Made by a program: the position numbers and the translations under genes | Shown here: positions 16,384-24,434 of the stretch, piece after piece | Layout: each line of letters opens with the position of its first letter | Position numbering within the stretch: position 1 is the first letter of the stretch | The notes under the pieces: model-generated | What the model saw: the letters and a program-made list of their open reading frames with translations, nothing else | Databases searched by the model: none | Told to the model about the DNA's origin: nothing | Assembly (NCBI GenBank): GCA_963170125.1 | Contig: CAUJFI010000020.1 | Span: 1-64,000 of the forward strand | DNA: 64,000 nt | DNA from: Deinococcota bacterium | Lineage (GTDB): Bacteria; Deinococcota; Deinococci; Deinococcales; Trueperaceae | Reading direction: 5' to 3'

Positions 16384-17354
16384 GCAGCGCCCGGAAGCCC
16401 AACGCCGGTAAGAAGGGCGGCAAGAAGGGCGCCAAGGCGCCCCGTCTGTCCCCCTTCGCGACGACCACCCTCGTGCTGGCCCTGATCGGCTACTTCTGCA
16501 TCGTCGTCGCGTGGCTGCACCTTGGCCTCCCCTCCCCGGACCACAGCATCAAGGACCACCACCTCCAGCACCTGTGGTTCCTGATCGGCGGCGGCCTGTG
16601 GGGCATCGCCCTCGCCCGTTGGCTGGCGCGCCGCCACGAAGCCCGCCAACCGCAAGGCGCCTGGCTCTTCGCAGCCCTGCTCGCGCCCATGACGGCGATG
16701 TTCCTGATGTGGCCGTCGGCCTACCCGTACGTCGAGGCCCGCCCGTTCCTCCACGCGTCCATGCACCTCGTGTTCGTGGCGCTCGGCGCGCTGACGACGT
16801 TCGCCGGCTACCAGTACACGCGCGTGGTCGGCTGGTTGTTGGGCGGCTCGCTCGCCGTCATGGCGTGGCTCGCCGCCTTCTTCTTCGGCGTCACCGCCAA
16901 GCCGAATCCCGCTGTCACCGCCATCCTCGACGCGCGCCCGGCACCGGCCCCCACGGCCTCGGTCGAGGGCCAGAAGGTCTTCGACCAGATCTGCGCCGCC
17001 TGCCACATGACGACGGGCGCCGGCCTGCCCGGAGCGTTCCCGCCCCTGGCCGGGCACCTCCCCGACCTCCTGGCGGCGTCGGGTGGGCGCGACTACGTCG
17101 TGCGCGTCGTGCTCAACGGCCTGCAGGGCGCCATCTCGATCGGCGGGGTGACTTACAACAGCGTCATGCCCCCATGGCAACAGCTGAGCGACCAGGAGAC
17201 CGCCGACGCGCTCAACTACGCCACCACGGCCTGGGGCAACGAGTTCCCCGAGGGAGCCCAGGCGTTCGAGGCGGGCGAGGTGGCGGCGGCGCGGGGCGAG
17301 GCGCTCAGCTCGCAACAGGTCCACGACTTGCGGGGGCAGCTCGGGCTGCCCTGA
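16380..17354 (+). CDS. Multi-helix membrane-anchored cytochrome c
   Basis: From GTG 16380, overlapping the previous stop, the 324-residue protein has a lysine-rich cytoplasmic start and about five membrane helices (28-48, 64-84, 95-112, 125-143, 150-171). A histidine-rich loop (DHSIKDHHLQH, 54-64) lies between the first two. A single cytochrome c domain follows, with haem-binding CAACH at 205-209 and a probable axial Met263 (SVMPPW). It is too large to be a simple anchored cytochrome. The fused membrane part may be an extra subunit of the complex. It probably delivers electrons to the CuA subunit. Confidence 0.8.
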   Translation: MSSARKPNAGKKGGKKGAKAPRLSPFATTTLVLALIGYFCIVVAWLHLGLPSPDHSIKDHHLQHLWFLIGGGLWGIALARWLARRHEARQPQGAWLFAALLAPMTAMFLMWPSAYPYVEARPFLHASMHLVFVALGALTTFAGYQYTRVVGWLLGGSLAVMAWLAAFFFGVTAKPNPAVTAILDARPAPAPTASVEGQKVFDQICAACHMTTGAGLPGAFPPLAGHLPDLLAASGGRDYVVRVVLNGLQGAISIGGVTYNSVMPPWQQLSDQETADALNYATTAWGNEFPEGAQAFEAGEVAAARGEALSSQQVHDLRGQLGLP

Positions 17355-17384
17355 CCTGGACCGCGAACCGCAAGCACTAGTGCC

Positions 17385-17411
17385 ATCGGGGCCGCCACGA
17401 GCGGCCCCGAT
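17385..17411 (+). terminator. Terminator stem-loop of the reductase operon
   Basis: An 11-bp perfect stem (ATCGGGGCCGC pairing with GCGGCCCCGAT) has a 5-base loop, 30 bases after the cytochrome stop. It has no T-run but is very stable, and it separates the operon from the SARP regulator gene. Confidence 0.75.
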
Positions 17412-17465
17412 CTACGTCGGGGGTCAGGGGAGCGTGGCCGTGGACGCTGAGCGCGACCACTTCCT

Positions 17466-17480
17466 TATACTGGCAGTATG
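17466..17480 (+). promoter_or_regulatory. Leaderless -10 box and start-codon palindrome
   Basis: TATACT (17466-17471) lies 6 bases before ATG 17478 and no Shine-Dalgarno precedes it, so transcription probably starts at the ATG. ATACTG-G-CAGTAT (17467-17479) is a perfect inverted repeat overlapping both. A -35 is not clear (TGGACG at 17441-17446 has 19-bp spacing). Confidence 0.55.
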
Positions 17481-20400
17481 CTCCTCCGCACCCTCGGCGG
17501 TGTGGCGCTGCAGGGAGCTTCGTTCCGTCGCCTGAAACCGCTCCTGATGCTGGCCTACCTCGCCTTGGAAGGGCCGAAGGACCGTCGCTACCTGGCCGAA
17601 CTGTTCTGGCCGGAGGCGGCCGACCCCAGGCAGAGCCTAGCCGTGGCCGTTTGGCAGTTGCGGCGCGCCTCGCCCGGAGTCCTGCGCGTGGACGACCAAG
17701 TGATCGCGGCCGTCGTCGAGTGCGACGCCACCTTGCTTCGTGATGCGGCAATCGATGGCGAGTGGCGTGACGTGGTGGACCTGTACGGCGGGCCCTTCCT
17801 CGAGGGTGCCGACGTCGACGCCGGCAACGCCGAGCTGGAGGAGTGGCTGTACGGCACACGAGAAGCGTTGTCCGTGCTGACCCAGAACGCGCTGATCGCG
17901 CTCGCAGAGGAGCACCTGTCGGTCGGCGACTTGCGAGGCGCAGCGCGGCTCAGCGAACGAGCCGCGACGATCGTGCGTGACCTGGCCACCGCTCAGCCGG
18001 AGTGGCTCTCGCGTCTTCATGCGTTGCTGGTCGCGACCGGCAACCCGCGGTCCGTGGCGGTGGCGAAGGAGGCCGCGGCCTTCGGCGTCACGTTGTCCGA
18101 GCACGCCGACCGGAACGCCGACGACGTCCCGCTGCCCGAGCACAACTTGCCCAACCTCATCGCCCCGTTCGTCGGTCGCGACCAGGAGCTGCGCGACCTG
18201 GAGGCGCTGCTCGAGCGCGGGGAGCGGCTGGTGACCATCACAGGGCTCGGCGGGATGGGCAAGACGCGTCTCGCGATGGCCCTCGCTAGGCGGGTCGTGA
18301 ACGGACGCCGGTTCACTCGCGTCTACTTCGTTCCGTGCGGCGTCGAGAGGTCGGATCACGTGCTGACCCAGGTCGCTGCCGTGGCTGCCCCGCGAACCGG
18401 GGCGCCCCCGCTGACCAGCTTGCGGCGGGCGTTCGGCGACGAGGGCACTTTACTCGTGCTGGACGGCCTCGACCAGGTGGCCGGTGACGCGCAGCAGCTC
18501 GTCGAGCTGCTCGAGGCCTGCCCTCTCGTCAGGCTGGTTGTCACTTCGCGCGAGCCGCTGGGCCTGGCAGCGGAGTCCCTTTACCCGCTCGGCGGCCTCC
18601 CTCTGCCCGGAAGCGCGGCCGAGGCGCTGGCAGGCACCGGAGAGACGAGCGGTCTGGACCTGTACGTCCTCACCGCTCGCCGTTTCGACCCCCGGTTCGC
18701 CCTGGAGCAAGGGAACGCGAGCTTGGTGCTCGGCATCTGCACGCGCTTGGCCGGCGCGCCGCTCGGGATCGAGCTGGCAGCGTCGCTGGCCTCCGTCGTG
18801 TCGCCTGAGGAGCTGGAACGCGAGCTGGAGGCGGACCTCGACACGCTGGTCAGTGTCAGGTCCACGACCAACCCGCAGCACACCAGCCTGCGCGTCGTGT
18901 TCGAGCGCTCCTGGAGCCTCTTGAGCGACGCCGAGCGTGGCGCGCTGTCGGGTTGCTCCGTCTTCCAGGGCGGCTTCACGCGCATAGCGGCCGCCGCGGT
19001 GCTGCGGCTGGACGTGCGGCTGCTCACCGCGCTCCTCGACCGGTCGCTCGTGTGGCGGGCGGGAGGGAGGTACGACTTGCACCCGCTCGTGAAGCAGTAC
19101 GCGGGCGAGAAGCTGAGCGAGCGGCCGGACGCCGACGAGCTGCTAGCGCGCCACGCTGAGCACTTCTGCGGCCTCGTGGAGTCGAAGAGCCGCTTCGCCT
19201 TGAGAGCCGGTCAAAGCGCGGCGTTCGACGAGCTGGACCGGGATCATGCGAACGTACGGGCAGCGTGGGATTGGGCCGGGAAGGCCGGGCGCCATGACGT
19301 GCTCGAGCGGATGTTACCCATGTTGGCCAGCTACCTCGCCGACCGCCGGCCCTCGGACGAGCGTATCCGGACCATGGACGCCGCTCTGGCGCGGGTGGAC
19401 CCCGATTCGGCGCTGACGGCGCGCCTCTTGCTGGAGCGAGGGCAGTTCCTGACGTACGTTGACCCCTCCGAGTCACGCAAGACCCTGGAGCAAGCGCTGC
19501 TCCTCGCCCGTAGACACCATAGCGAGCGTCGCGCGGGGCCATGGCTCTACGCCTTGGGTCGCACGCTCATGCACCTTGGCGACTTGGCTGGCGCGCGGAG
19601 CGCCTACCGTGAAGCCGCGGAGCGGTTGGCCGGCAGCGCCGACGAGGAGCTCCTCGGCGGCTGCCTCTCGAACCTGGCGATGACCAGTACGGACGCTAGG
19701 GAGATGGAGCGCCTGTTCACCGAGGCCATCTCGGTCTGCCGACGCACGGGTAACGTCTCCTACCTCGTCAAGGTGCTGCTCAACCTCGGCGATACGCTCG
19801 AGAACGCGCACGGCGACTACGCGGGCGCGTTGGCGCTCCAGCGCGAGGCACTGGCCCTGGAGCGAGCCGAGATCGGGCGACCACAACTCTTGATCTACTT
19901 GGGTTGCACCTGCGCACACCATCTCGCGACGCTGGGCGACCTGGAAGCCGCCGAACGACAGCTGGAGGAGGTCAGGGACCTGACCGCCCCACGGGAGCCG
20001 TGGGACGTAGCGCCGTGGATGCTGGCGATGCCGAGCAGCTGGGCGCGAGTCTTCATCCACTACGCCCGCGGCGAGGAGGACCTCGCCCGCTCGGTCGGAG
20101 CACAAGTCCAGGACGATGTCGTCTGGACGCTCTTGGCATGGATGGCGCTCGACGAAGGCGACCCTGCCGCCGCGGCACCGTATCTGCGCAGCCTGGGCGA
20201 GCTTGCCGAGGCCCCTTGCGACGCCCGGACCGGGTTACGGCTGAAGGCGTCGTGCAGCCTGCTGAGCGCCATGAGCGAGGCACTCACAGCGGCCTCCTCC
20301 CGCCACGAGCCAGCGGGGCAGGGGTCGAGCCCCGGCTTGCCTCACCTGCTCGAGGCGCTCGAGATCATCGCTGCATCCAGCCTGGTACCCCTGGCGTTCG

Positions 20401-20645
20401 AAGCGTTCATCGTCGCGCACGCCGTCGCACCGGAGGTGGTCGGGAGGGAGTGGCTCGAGCTGGCGGCCACGCAAGCGCGCGCTCCCATGCACGCGCGGCG
20501 GCGCGCCGGCAACTTGTTGACCGCGTGGCCGGCGGGCGAGCGCATGCCGCCCTCGTCTCCACCCGTGGCTGCGGCTGTACCCCTCACGTCAGAAGCCGTG
20601 GTGGAGGCGGCCCGAGACCTGATGCGGCGGCTGTCGCCTGCCTAG
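17478..20645 (+). CDS. SARP/BTAD-type regulator with NB-ARC ATPase and TPR domains
   Basis: The 1055-residue protein has four parts. Residues 1-75 form a Trans_reg_C-like winged helix (LKPLLMLAYLALEGPKDRRY, LAELFWPEA). A BTAD helical domain (about 80-195) contains LYGGPFLEGADV and AELEEWLY. A STAND/NB-ARC ATPase follows, with P-loop ITGLGGMGKTRLA near 252-264 and Walker B LLVLDGLDQV near 323. A long TPR array runs from about 600 to the end. It would act as a signal-gated transcription activator that oligomerises with ATP. The convergent binding-protein gene at 20709-22451 has 11-bp-phased repeats in its promoter, as expected for a SARP target. Confidence 0.85.
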   Translation: MLLRTLGGVALQGASFRRLKPLLMLAYLALEGPKDRRYLAELFWPEAADPRQSLAVAVWQLRRASPGVLRVDDQVIAAVVECDATLLRDAAIDGEWRDVVDLYGGPFLEGADVDAGNAELEEWLYGTREALSVLTQNALIALAEEHLSVGDLRGAARLSERAATIVRDLATAQPEWLSRLHALLVATGNPRSVAVAKEAAAFGVTLSEHADRNADDVPLPEHNLPNLIAPFVGRDQELRDLEALLERGERLVTITGLGGMGKTRLAMALARRVVNGRRFTRVYFVPCGVERSDHVLTQVAAVAAPRTGAPPLTSLRRAFGDEGTLLVLDGLDQVAGDAQQLVELLEACPLVRLVVTSREPLGLAAESLYPLGGLPLPGSAAEALAGTGETSGLDLYVLTARRFDPRFALEQGNASLVLGICTRLAGAPLGIELAASLASVVSPEELERELEADLDTLVSVRSTTNPQHTSLRVVFERSWSLLSDAERGALSGCSVFQGGFTRIAAAAVLRLDVRLLTALLDRSLVWRAGGRYDLHPLVKQYAGEKLSERPDADELLARHAEHFCGLVESKSRFALRAGQSAAFDELDRDHANVRAAWDWAGKAGRHDVLERMLPMLASYLADRRPSDERIRTMDAALARVDPDSALTARLLLERGQFLTYVDPSESRKTLEQALLLARRHHSERRAGPWLYALGRTLMHLGDLAGARSAYREAAERLAGSADEELLGGCLSNLAMTSTDAREMERLFTEAISVCRRTGNVSYLVKVLLNLGDTLENAHGDYAGALALQREALALERAEIGRPQLLIYLGCTCAHHLATLGDLEAAERQLEEVRDLTAPREPWDVAPWMLAMPSSWARVFIHYARGEEDLARSVGAQVQDDVVWTLLAWMALDEGDPAAAAPYLRSLGELAEAPCDARTGLRLKASCSLLSAMSEALTAASSRHEPAGQGSSPGLPHLLEALEIIAASSLVPLAFEAFIVAHAVAPEVVGREWLELAATQARAPMHARRRAGNLLTAWPAGERMPPSSPPVAAAVPLTSEAVVEAARDLMRRLSPA

Positions 20646-20657
20646 CCGAGGAACGGG

Positions 20658-20690
20658 GCGGGGGCGGGCCGAGGAGGTCCCGTCCCCCGC
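20658..20690. terminator. Bidirectional terminator between convergent genes
   Basis: GCGGGGGCGGG (20658-20668) pairs with CCCGTCCCCCGC (20679-20690), with one bulged base and a 10-base loop. It lies between the stops of the regulator and the binding-protein gene, so it can serve both. Confidence 0.65.
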
Positions 20691-20708
20691 ATGCAAGCGG
20701 TTCGGAGG

Positions 20709-22451
20709 CTATTCGGCTTTGCTGAGGTCTGACCACCTGATCTCGGTGAACATCGGGTTGCGGTAGGCGCCGGACACCTTGTCGCTCACGACGAGCGTGT
20801 ACGGGAAGCTCGGCAGGAGAGCGAACGGTGCGTCCTCGTAGGCGAGCCTGCCGACCTGGCGGTACAGCTCGTCGCGTTTCGCTGAGTCGAACTCGGTGCG
20901 CGCCTGGGCGATCAGCCGGTCGATCTCCTCGTTCTTGTACCCGAAGCGCGCCGTGATCGACGTGGATGACTGGTACCAATCCGCCATGAACTCGTACGCG
21001 TCCGGGAAGCTCGCGTAGCCCGCAGCGTTGGCCCACGGCAGCTGCATCTCGGCCCACGCACGCGCCTCCTGCTCGGGGCTCAAGTCGACGAGGTCGATGG
21101 TGAACTTCGGGTTCATCGCCTCCAACGTGTCCTTGAACGCCTGGGTTATCCAATCGTCACTCGGTCCGGCCAGGTACATGCCGGTCTCCCACAGCTTCCC
21201 GCCCCAGGCGGCCCGGCAGTGCTCCTCGGCCTTGTCAAGGTCGAGTTTGTAGTGGGGGATGGTGGGATCGTAGGCTGGGTAGAAAGGCAAGAGGATCATG
21301 TTCGGGTAGAACGAACCGTCGCCGGCGTACTGGGGGTCGTCCTCCCCGGTATCCCAGGCGTAGGCGAAGCACTTGCGTGCGTCGACGTCCGAGAAGAAGT
21401 CCGGCGGCACCCCGAACCCGTCGAGCTTCCCCGTGCCGATCAGGACGTTGTCCGAAGGGCTCATCATCTGGTTGAAGAAGATGGCTCCCACGACCCGTAT
21501 GCCCCCTGGGAGCGTCGGGTCTGTCGACGGGTCGAGCACCTTGACCCCGGGCCGGTCCTCGAGCTCGGAGAGCGGGGTCATGCGGACGTCGATCTGATCG
21601 ACCTCGCCCGCTACGAGCGCGGCGACCCGCGCCTCCTCGTCCGGGACCACCTCGTAGACCACCGTCTCGACCTGCGGCGCGGGACCCCAGTAGTCGGGGT
21701 TCCTCTCTGCGACCAGCCGCACTCCCGGCTCCCAAGACGCCAACCGGAATGCGCCGGTGCCGCCGGCATGGTCGTGAAGGTACCCCTCGCTTAGGTCGCT
21801 CGCGAGCAGGTCGCGCCAGGTCGCTTCCGTCCCGTCCCAACCGCCGTTCCCCTTGGCGAGCTCGCTATCGATGACGAAGTAGCGCGGGCTCATCAGGCTG
21901 GCGAACAGGATGGGATCCGGCTCCAAGGAGCGTATGACGACCGTGTGGTCGTCCAGGCACTCGACGGCAGCATCGATCCGACCCCAGTAATCGGCGTACT
22001 CCTCGTCGCTACCTGCCTCGCCGAGCTCGCTGAGGGCGTCCGTAGCCGTACCCAAGAGCGACTGGCCCACGAAACCGGGATCGAGGATCAACGCCCGCTC
22101 GATGGAGTACTCCACGTCCGCGCACGTGAAGGGGTTGCCGCTATGGAACCTCACCCCTGAGCGGAGGTGGAAGGTATGGGTGCGCCCATCGTCCGAGAGG
22201 TCGTGACCTGTGGCCAGCTGCGGCGTGAGGTCGATCGTGGCGCCGCTGTAACCGTACAGACCTTCGTAGAGGTTCTCGATGACGCTCTGGCCCCACGGTG
22301 AGTAGGAGCCGAGCGGATCCAGTGTCTCCGCGTCGAACATCCGCTGGAACACGTATGACTGGCCGAGCGCTAGGCACGCGACCAGCAGGGCCAGCGAGAG
22401 GATGACCTTGGCGCTCAGGCTCATGGCTCGTTGAACTGTGGTGTTCATCAT
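20709..22451 (-). CDS. ABC transporter family 5 solute-binding protein (orphan)
   Basis: The 580-residue protein has a signal peptide (about residues 10-31, ending near CLALGQ). It then has the SBP_bac_5 fold: LATGHDLSDDGRTHTFHLRSG near 80-100, FTCADVEYSIERAL, and the GTGAFRLASWEPG motif near 225. Members bind peptides, nickel, opines or oligosaccharides for import. No permease or ATPase genes adjoin it, so it must use a transporter encoded elsewhere. ATG 22451 is preceded by GAGGAGGAAGAGGG. Three GTTGANC direct repeats and a TAACCT -10 lie upstream, suggesting control by the adjacent SARP-like regulator. Confidence 0.85.
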   Translation of the reverse strand: MMNTTVQRAMSLSAKVILSLALLVACLALGQSYVFQRMFDAETLDPLGSYSPWGQSVIENLYEGLYGYSGATIDLTPQLATGHDLSDDGRTHTFHLRSGVRFHSGNPFTCADVEYSIERALILDPGFVGQSLLGTATDALSELGEAGSDEEYADYWGRIDAAVECLDDHTVVIRSLEPDPILFASLMSPRYFVIDSELAKGNGGWDGTEATWRDLLASDLSEGYLHDHAGGTGAFRLASWEPGVRLVAERNPDYWGPAPQVETVVYEVVPDEEARVAALVAGEVDQIDVRMTPLSELEDRPGVKVLDPSTDPTLPGGIRVVGAIFFNQMMSPSDNVLIGTGKLDGFGVPPDFFSDVDARKCFAYAWDTGEDDPQYAGDGSFYPNMILLPFYPAYDPTIPHYKLDLDKAEEHCRAAWGGKLWETGMYLAGPSDDWITQAFKDTLEAMNPKFTIDLVDLSPEQEARAWAEMQLPWANAAGYASFPDAYEFMADWYQSSTSITARFGYKNEEIDRLIAQARTEFDSAKRDELYRQVGRLAYEDAPFALLPSFPYTLVVSDKVSGAYRNPMFTEIRWSDLSKAE

Positions 22452-22498
22452 CCCTCTTCCTCCTCGGTAGGTTCGCTGCGTTCTCGAACCGTGCCGCG

Positions 22499-22542
22499 AG
22501 GTTAGGGGGACGGGATCAACGACGGCTCAACCGGCGGTCAAC
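22499..22542 (-). promoter_or_regulatory. Three 11-bp-phased heptamers upstream of a -10 box
   Basis: Read on the minus strand, GTTGACC, GTTGAGC and GTTGATC end at 22536, 22525 and 22514, exactly 11 bp apart (plus-strand TCAAC at 22516, 22527 and 22538). A -10-like TAACCT (22504-22499) begins 9 bp after the last heptamer, and no good -35 is present. Streptomyces SARP activators bind direct heptamers with 11-bp phasing placed about 8 bp upstream of -10, so this is a strong candidate binding site for the neighbouring BTAD regulator. Confidence 0.65.
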
Positions 22543-22701
22543 GGCGACCCACCGGGGCCCGCTGGCAGGCCGACCATGGCTCAGCGATCGGACGAAGGAC
22601 GCGGCGTGTGCTTCTCTCGTCGGCGCTTCCTCGGTTGCCGCCGTCTCTCGTCATCAGTGTGCTCATGCGCGGCGGCGGGTCGGTCACTGCTACCGCGAGG
22701 C

Positions 22702-23090
22702 CTACGAACGATACAGATCGTCTAGGTCCAGCAACACGATACGGCCGTCTTCCTCGGCCAGTCGTTCGAACTCGGCCGTGAAGCCTGCGGCACTCAGGTA
22801 CAGATGACCGGCCAAGCGCTCGCTCGTCAAGGCGTCCTTGGCCCAGCCGTGCCCGGACGCGGCGAGGCGCTCGAGGTCACGCAGCAAGCCGGTATGGACG
22901 CTCGGGCCTACGGGTGACGCCGACCACTTGACCTCACCCGTCAAGATCCGGTCGTCGTCCAACGTCGCGACCAGGTCTATCCCGGTGGAGCGGCGATCGC
23001 GGTCCTACCCTTCCCAACTCGACGATTCGATGGAGGGTTGCAGGCCTAGGCGCCCGCTCAGCGTCGCGTAGACCTCGCGACCGGCAGCAT
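22702..23090 (-). pseudogene. Remnant of a DUF234-type ATPase C-terminal domain
   Basis: On the minus strand the frame reads HAAGREVYATLSGRLG, then an in-frame TAG at 23005-23007. It then continues with STGIDLVATLDDDRILTGEVKWS and ends at 22702. GIDLVA...GEVKW is the PD-(D/E)XK-like core of DUF234, found at the end of archaeal/bacterial AAA ATPases. The ATPase part is missing, and the in-frame stop kills the rest. A short product could start at TTG 22962 but would lack the aspartate motif. Confidence 0.65.
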
Positions 23091-23137
23091 GGCTGGTTCG
23101 CGAGCGACTCCGATGGTGGGCGGCGGTGAACCGGCGG

Positions 23138-24358
23138 CTAGCCGCTCCCGCCCACGTACCGAGCCCTCGGCCTGATGACCCTGTCGGAACCGTACTGCTC
23201 GAACACGTGCGCGATCATCCCGGCGGTGCGTCCGAGGGCTATGAGGCTGAAGATCGCGTCCTCCGGCAGACCGAGGAGCGGCTCGGCGACGGCCAGGGCG
23301 AAGTCCACCCGCGGGTGCTCACCGGTGGCCGCCTCGGCGACGCTCAGGGTCTCCTTCAACAGCGGGTAGAGTGCGGACCCGGCCAACAGCTCCACCAAGG
23401 TGGCGACCCGCGGGTCGTGGCCCGCGTACAGGCGGCGGTAAGGGTTGTGGAACCCGGGCACCACACCGCGTAAGCGCAGGTAGCGCCTCACGACTGGCGC
23501 GGCCCGACCCTCCGCGACCACCTCGGCGAAGAACCCGCGGGCCTCCGCGACCTGCCCGTAGAGGTGCTTGTACCCCTGCAGCGCCGCCAGGCCGCCCAAG
23601 ACCGCCTGGTACAGCGTCGCCCCGGCGCTCGCGACGCACCGGGCGGTGTACGTCGCGATGTTGAGCTCGTGGTCGGCGACCATGACCAGCAGGGCGTCCA
23701 GTTTGGAGGCGTCCACGCCCCAGGCGGATGCCAGGGTGGTCGCCAACGAGCCGGTGTACGGACGCCCCGCGCTGAAGTACGTCAGCTGCAGGAGGATGCG
23801 GACCGCGGCCGGCATCAGCACCGCCGCCTTGGCCCCGTAGGCGTGTAGGTCGCGGCGCTCCATCAGCGGCAGTACCGCCTGCAGCCGCTCGACCGGGGTC
23901 AGGTCGGCCGGGAGCCCGCTTCCCAGGCGCGTGTCCGTCGGCTGGCCCCAGAGCTCGGACTGGGGGAGCAGGTCAGGGGGGCTCCCTGTTCCCTCCACCT
24001 CACCGGTCCACAGGAACTGCGCTACCTGCTCGAAGGCGTAACGACCGGCGAGCTCGCTCGAGCTGCGGTCCCGGTAGGAGTGGTCAGCCTCCGTGATCTG
24101 CGAGATGGACGTGGTCAGTATGGGCGTCCCGAACTCGATGACCTCGGTCGCGGCCGTGTCGGGGTCCTTGCGGAAGGTGGTCCGGTGCCGCAGCGCCAGG
24201 AGGTCGGACCGGCGATAGCCCTTCCTGCGGTCGCCGGCGGCGAGGGCAATGGACGCGATCATGCCGCGACTGACGTACGCGTAGAGGGTCGCCTTGGTCA
24301 CGCCGAGGAACGCGGCGGCAGCGGCGGCATCCAGGTAGTCGCTCGAGGCTTCGGCCAT
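23138..24358 (-). CDS. HTH-fused citrate synthase family protein
   Basis: The 406-residue protein starts at ATG 24358. Residues about 7-55 form a MerR/excisionase-like helix-turn-helix (AAAAAFLGVTKATLYAYVSRG, YRRSDLLAL). The rest is a citrate synthase fold with catalytic-type HELN near 215, a second His (GYKHLYG), GFHNPYRRLYAGHDPR and VDFALA near the C-terminus. It could condense acetyl- or propionyl-CoA with a 2-oxoacid, or have become a ligand-sensing regulator. The promoter TTGATT-18-TAGCTT lies over a 16-bp palindrome shared with the divergent gene, and the start is leaderless. This suggests the protein may bind its own promoter. Confidence 0.82.
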   Translation of the reverse strand: MAEASSDYLDAAAAAAFLGVTKATLYAYVSRGMIASIALAAGDRRKGYRRSDLLALRHRTTFRKDPDTAATEVIEFGTPILTTSISQITEADHSYRDRSSSELAGRYAFEQVAQFLWTGEVEGTGSPPDLLPQSELWGQPTDTRLGSGLPADLTPVERLQAVLPLMERRDLHAYGAKAAVLMPAAVRILLQLTYFSAGRPYTGSLATTLASAWGVDASKLDALLVMVADHELNIATYTARCVASAGATLYQAVLGGLAALQGYKHLYGQVAEARGFFAEVVAEGRAAPVVRRYLRLRGVVPGFHNPYRRLYAGHDPRVATLVELLAGSALYPLLKETLSVAEAATGEHPRVDFALAVAEPLLGLPEDAIFSLIALGRTAGMIAHVFEQYGSDRVIRPRARYVGGSG

Positions 24359-24366
24359 GTGCGACC

Positions 24367-24428
24367 AAGCTAGCACCGAGGTTGACGGTCAATCAAGATT
24401 GACAACGTCGACGCCCGAGTGACACCAT
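24367..24428. promoter_or_regulatory. Divergent leaderless promoters overlapping a 16-bp palindrome
   Basis: GTCAATC-AA-GATTGAC (24388-24403) is a perfect inverted repeat. On the minus strand TTGATT (24396-24391) with an 18-bp spacer to TAGCTT (24372-24367) leads to ATG 24358 after 8 bases. On the plus strand TTGACA (24399-24404) with an 18-bp spacer to CACCAT (24423-24428) leads to ATG 24435 after 6 bases. Both -35 boxes lie in the palindrome, so one bound protein could control both genes. The plus-strand -10 is weak. Confidence 0.65.
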
Positions 24429-24434
24429 CCAACG

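Noticed and set aside
14343-17354. Plain ba3- or aa3-type cytochrome c oxidase call
   Set aside because: Subunit layout fits, but the catalytic subunit lacks the tyrosine of the HPEVY-type motif, so the oxidase name would claim an activity the sequence does not support.
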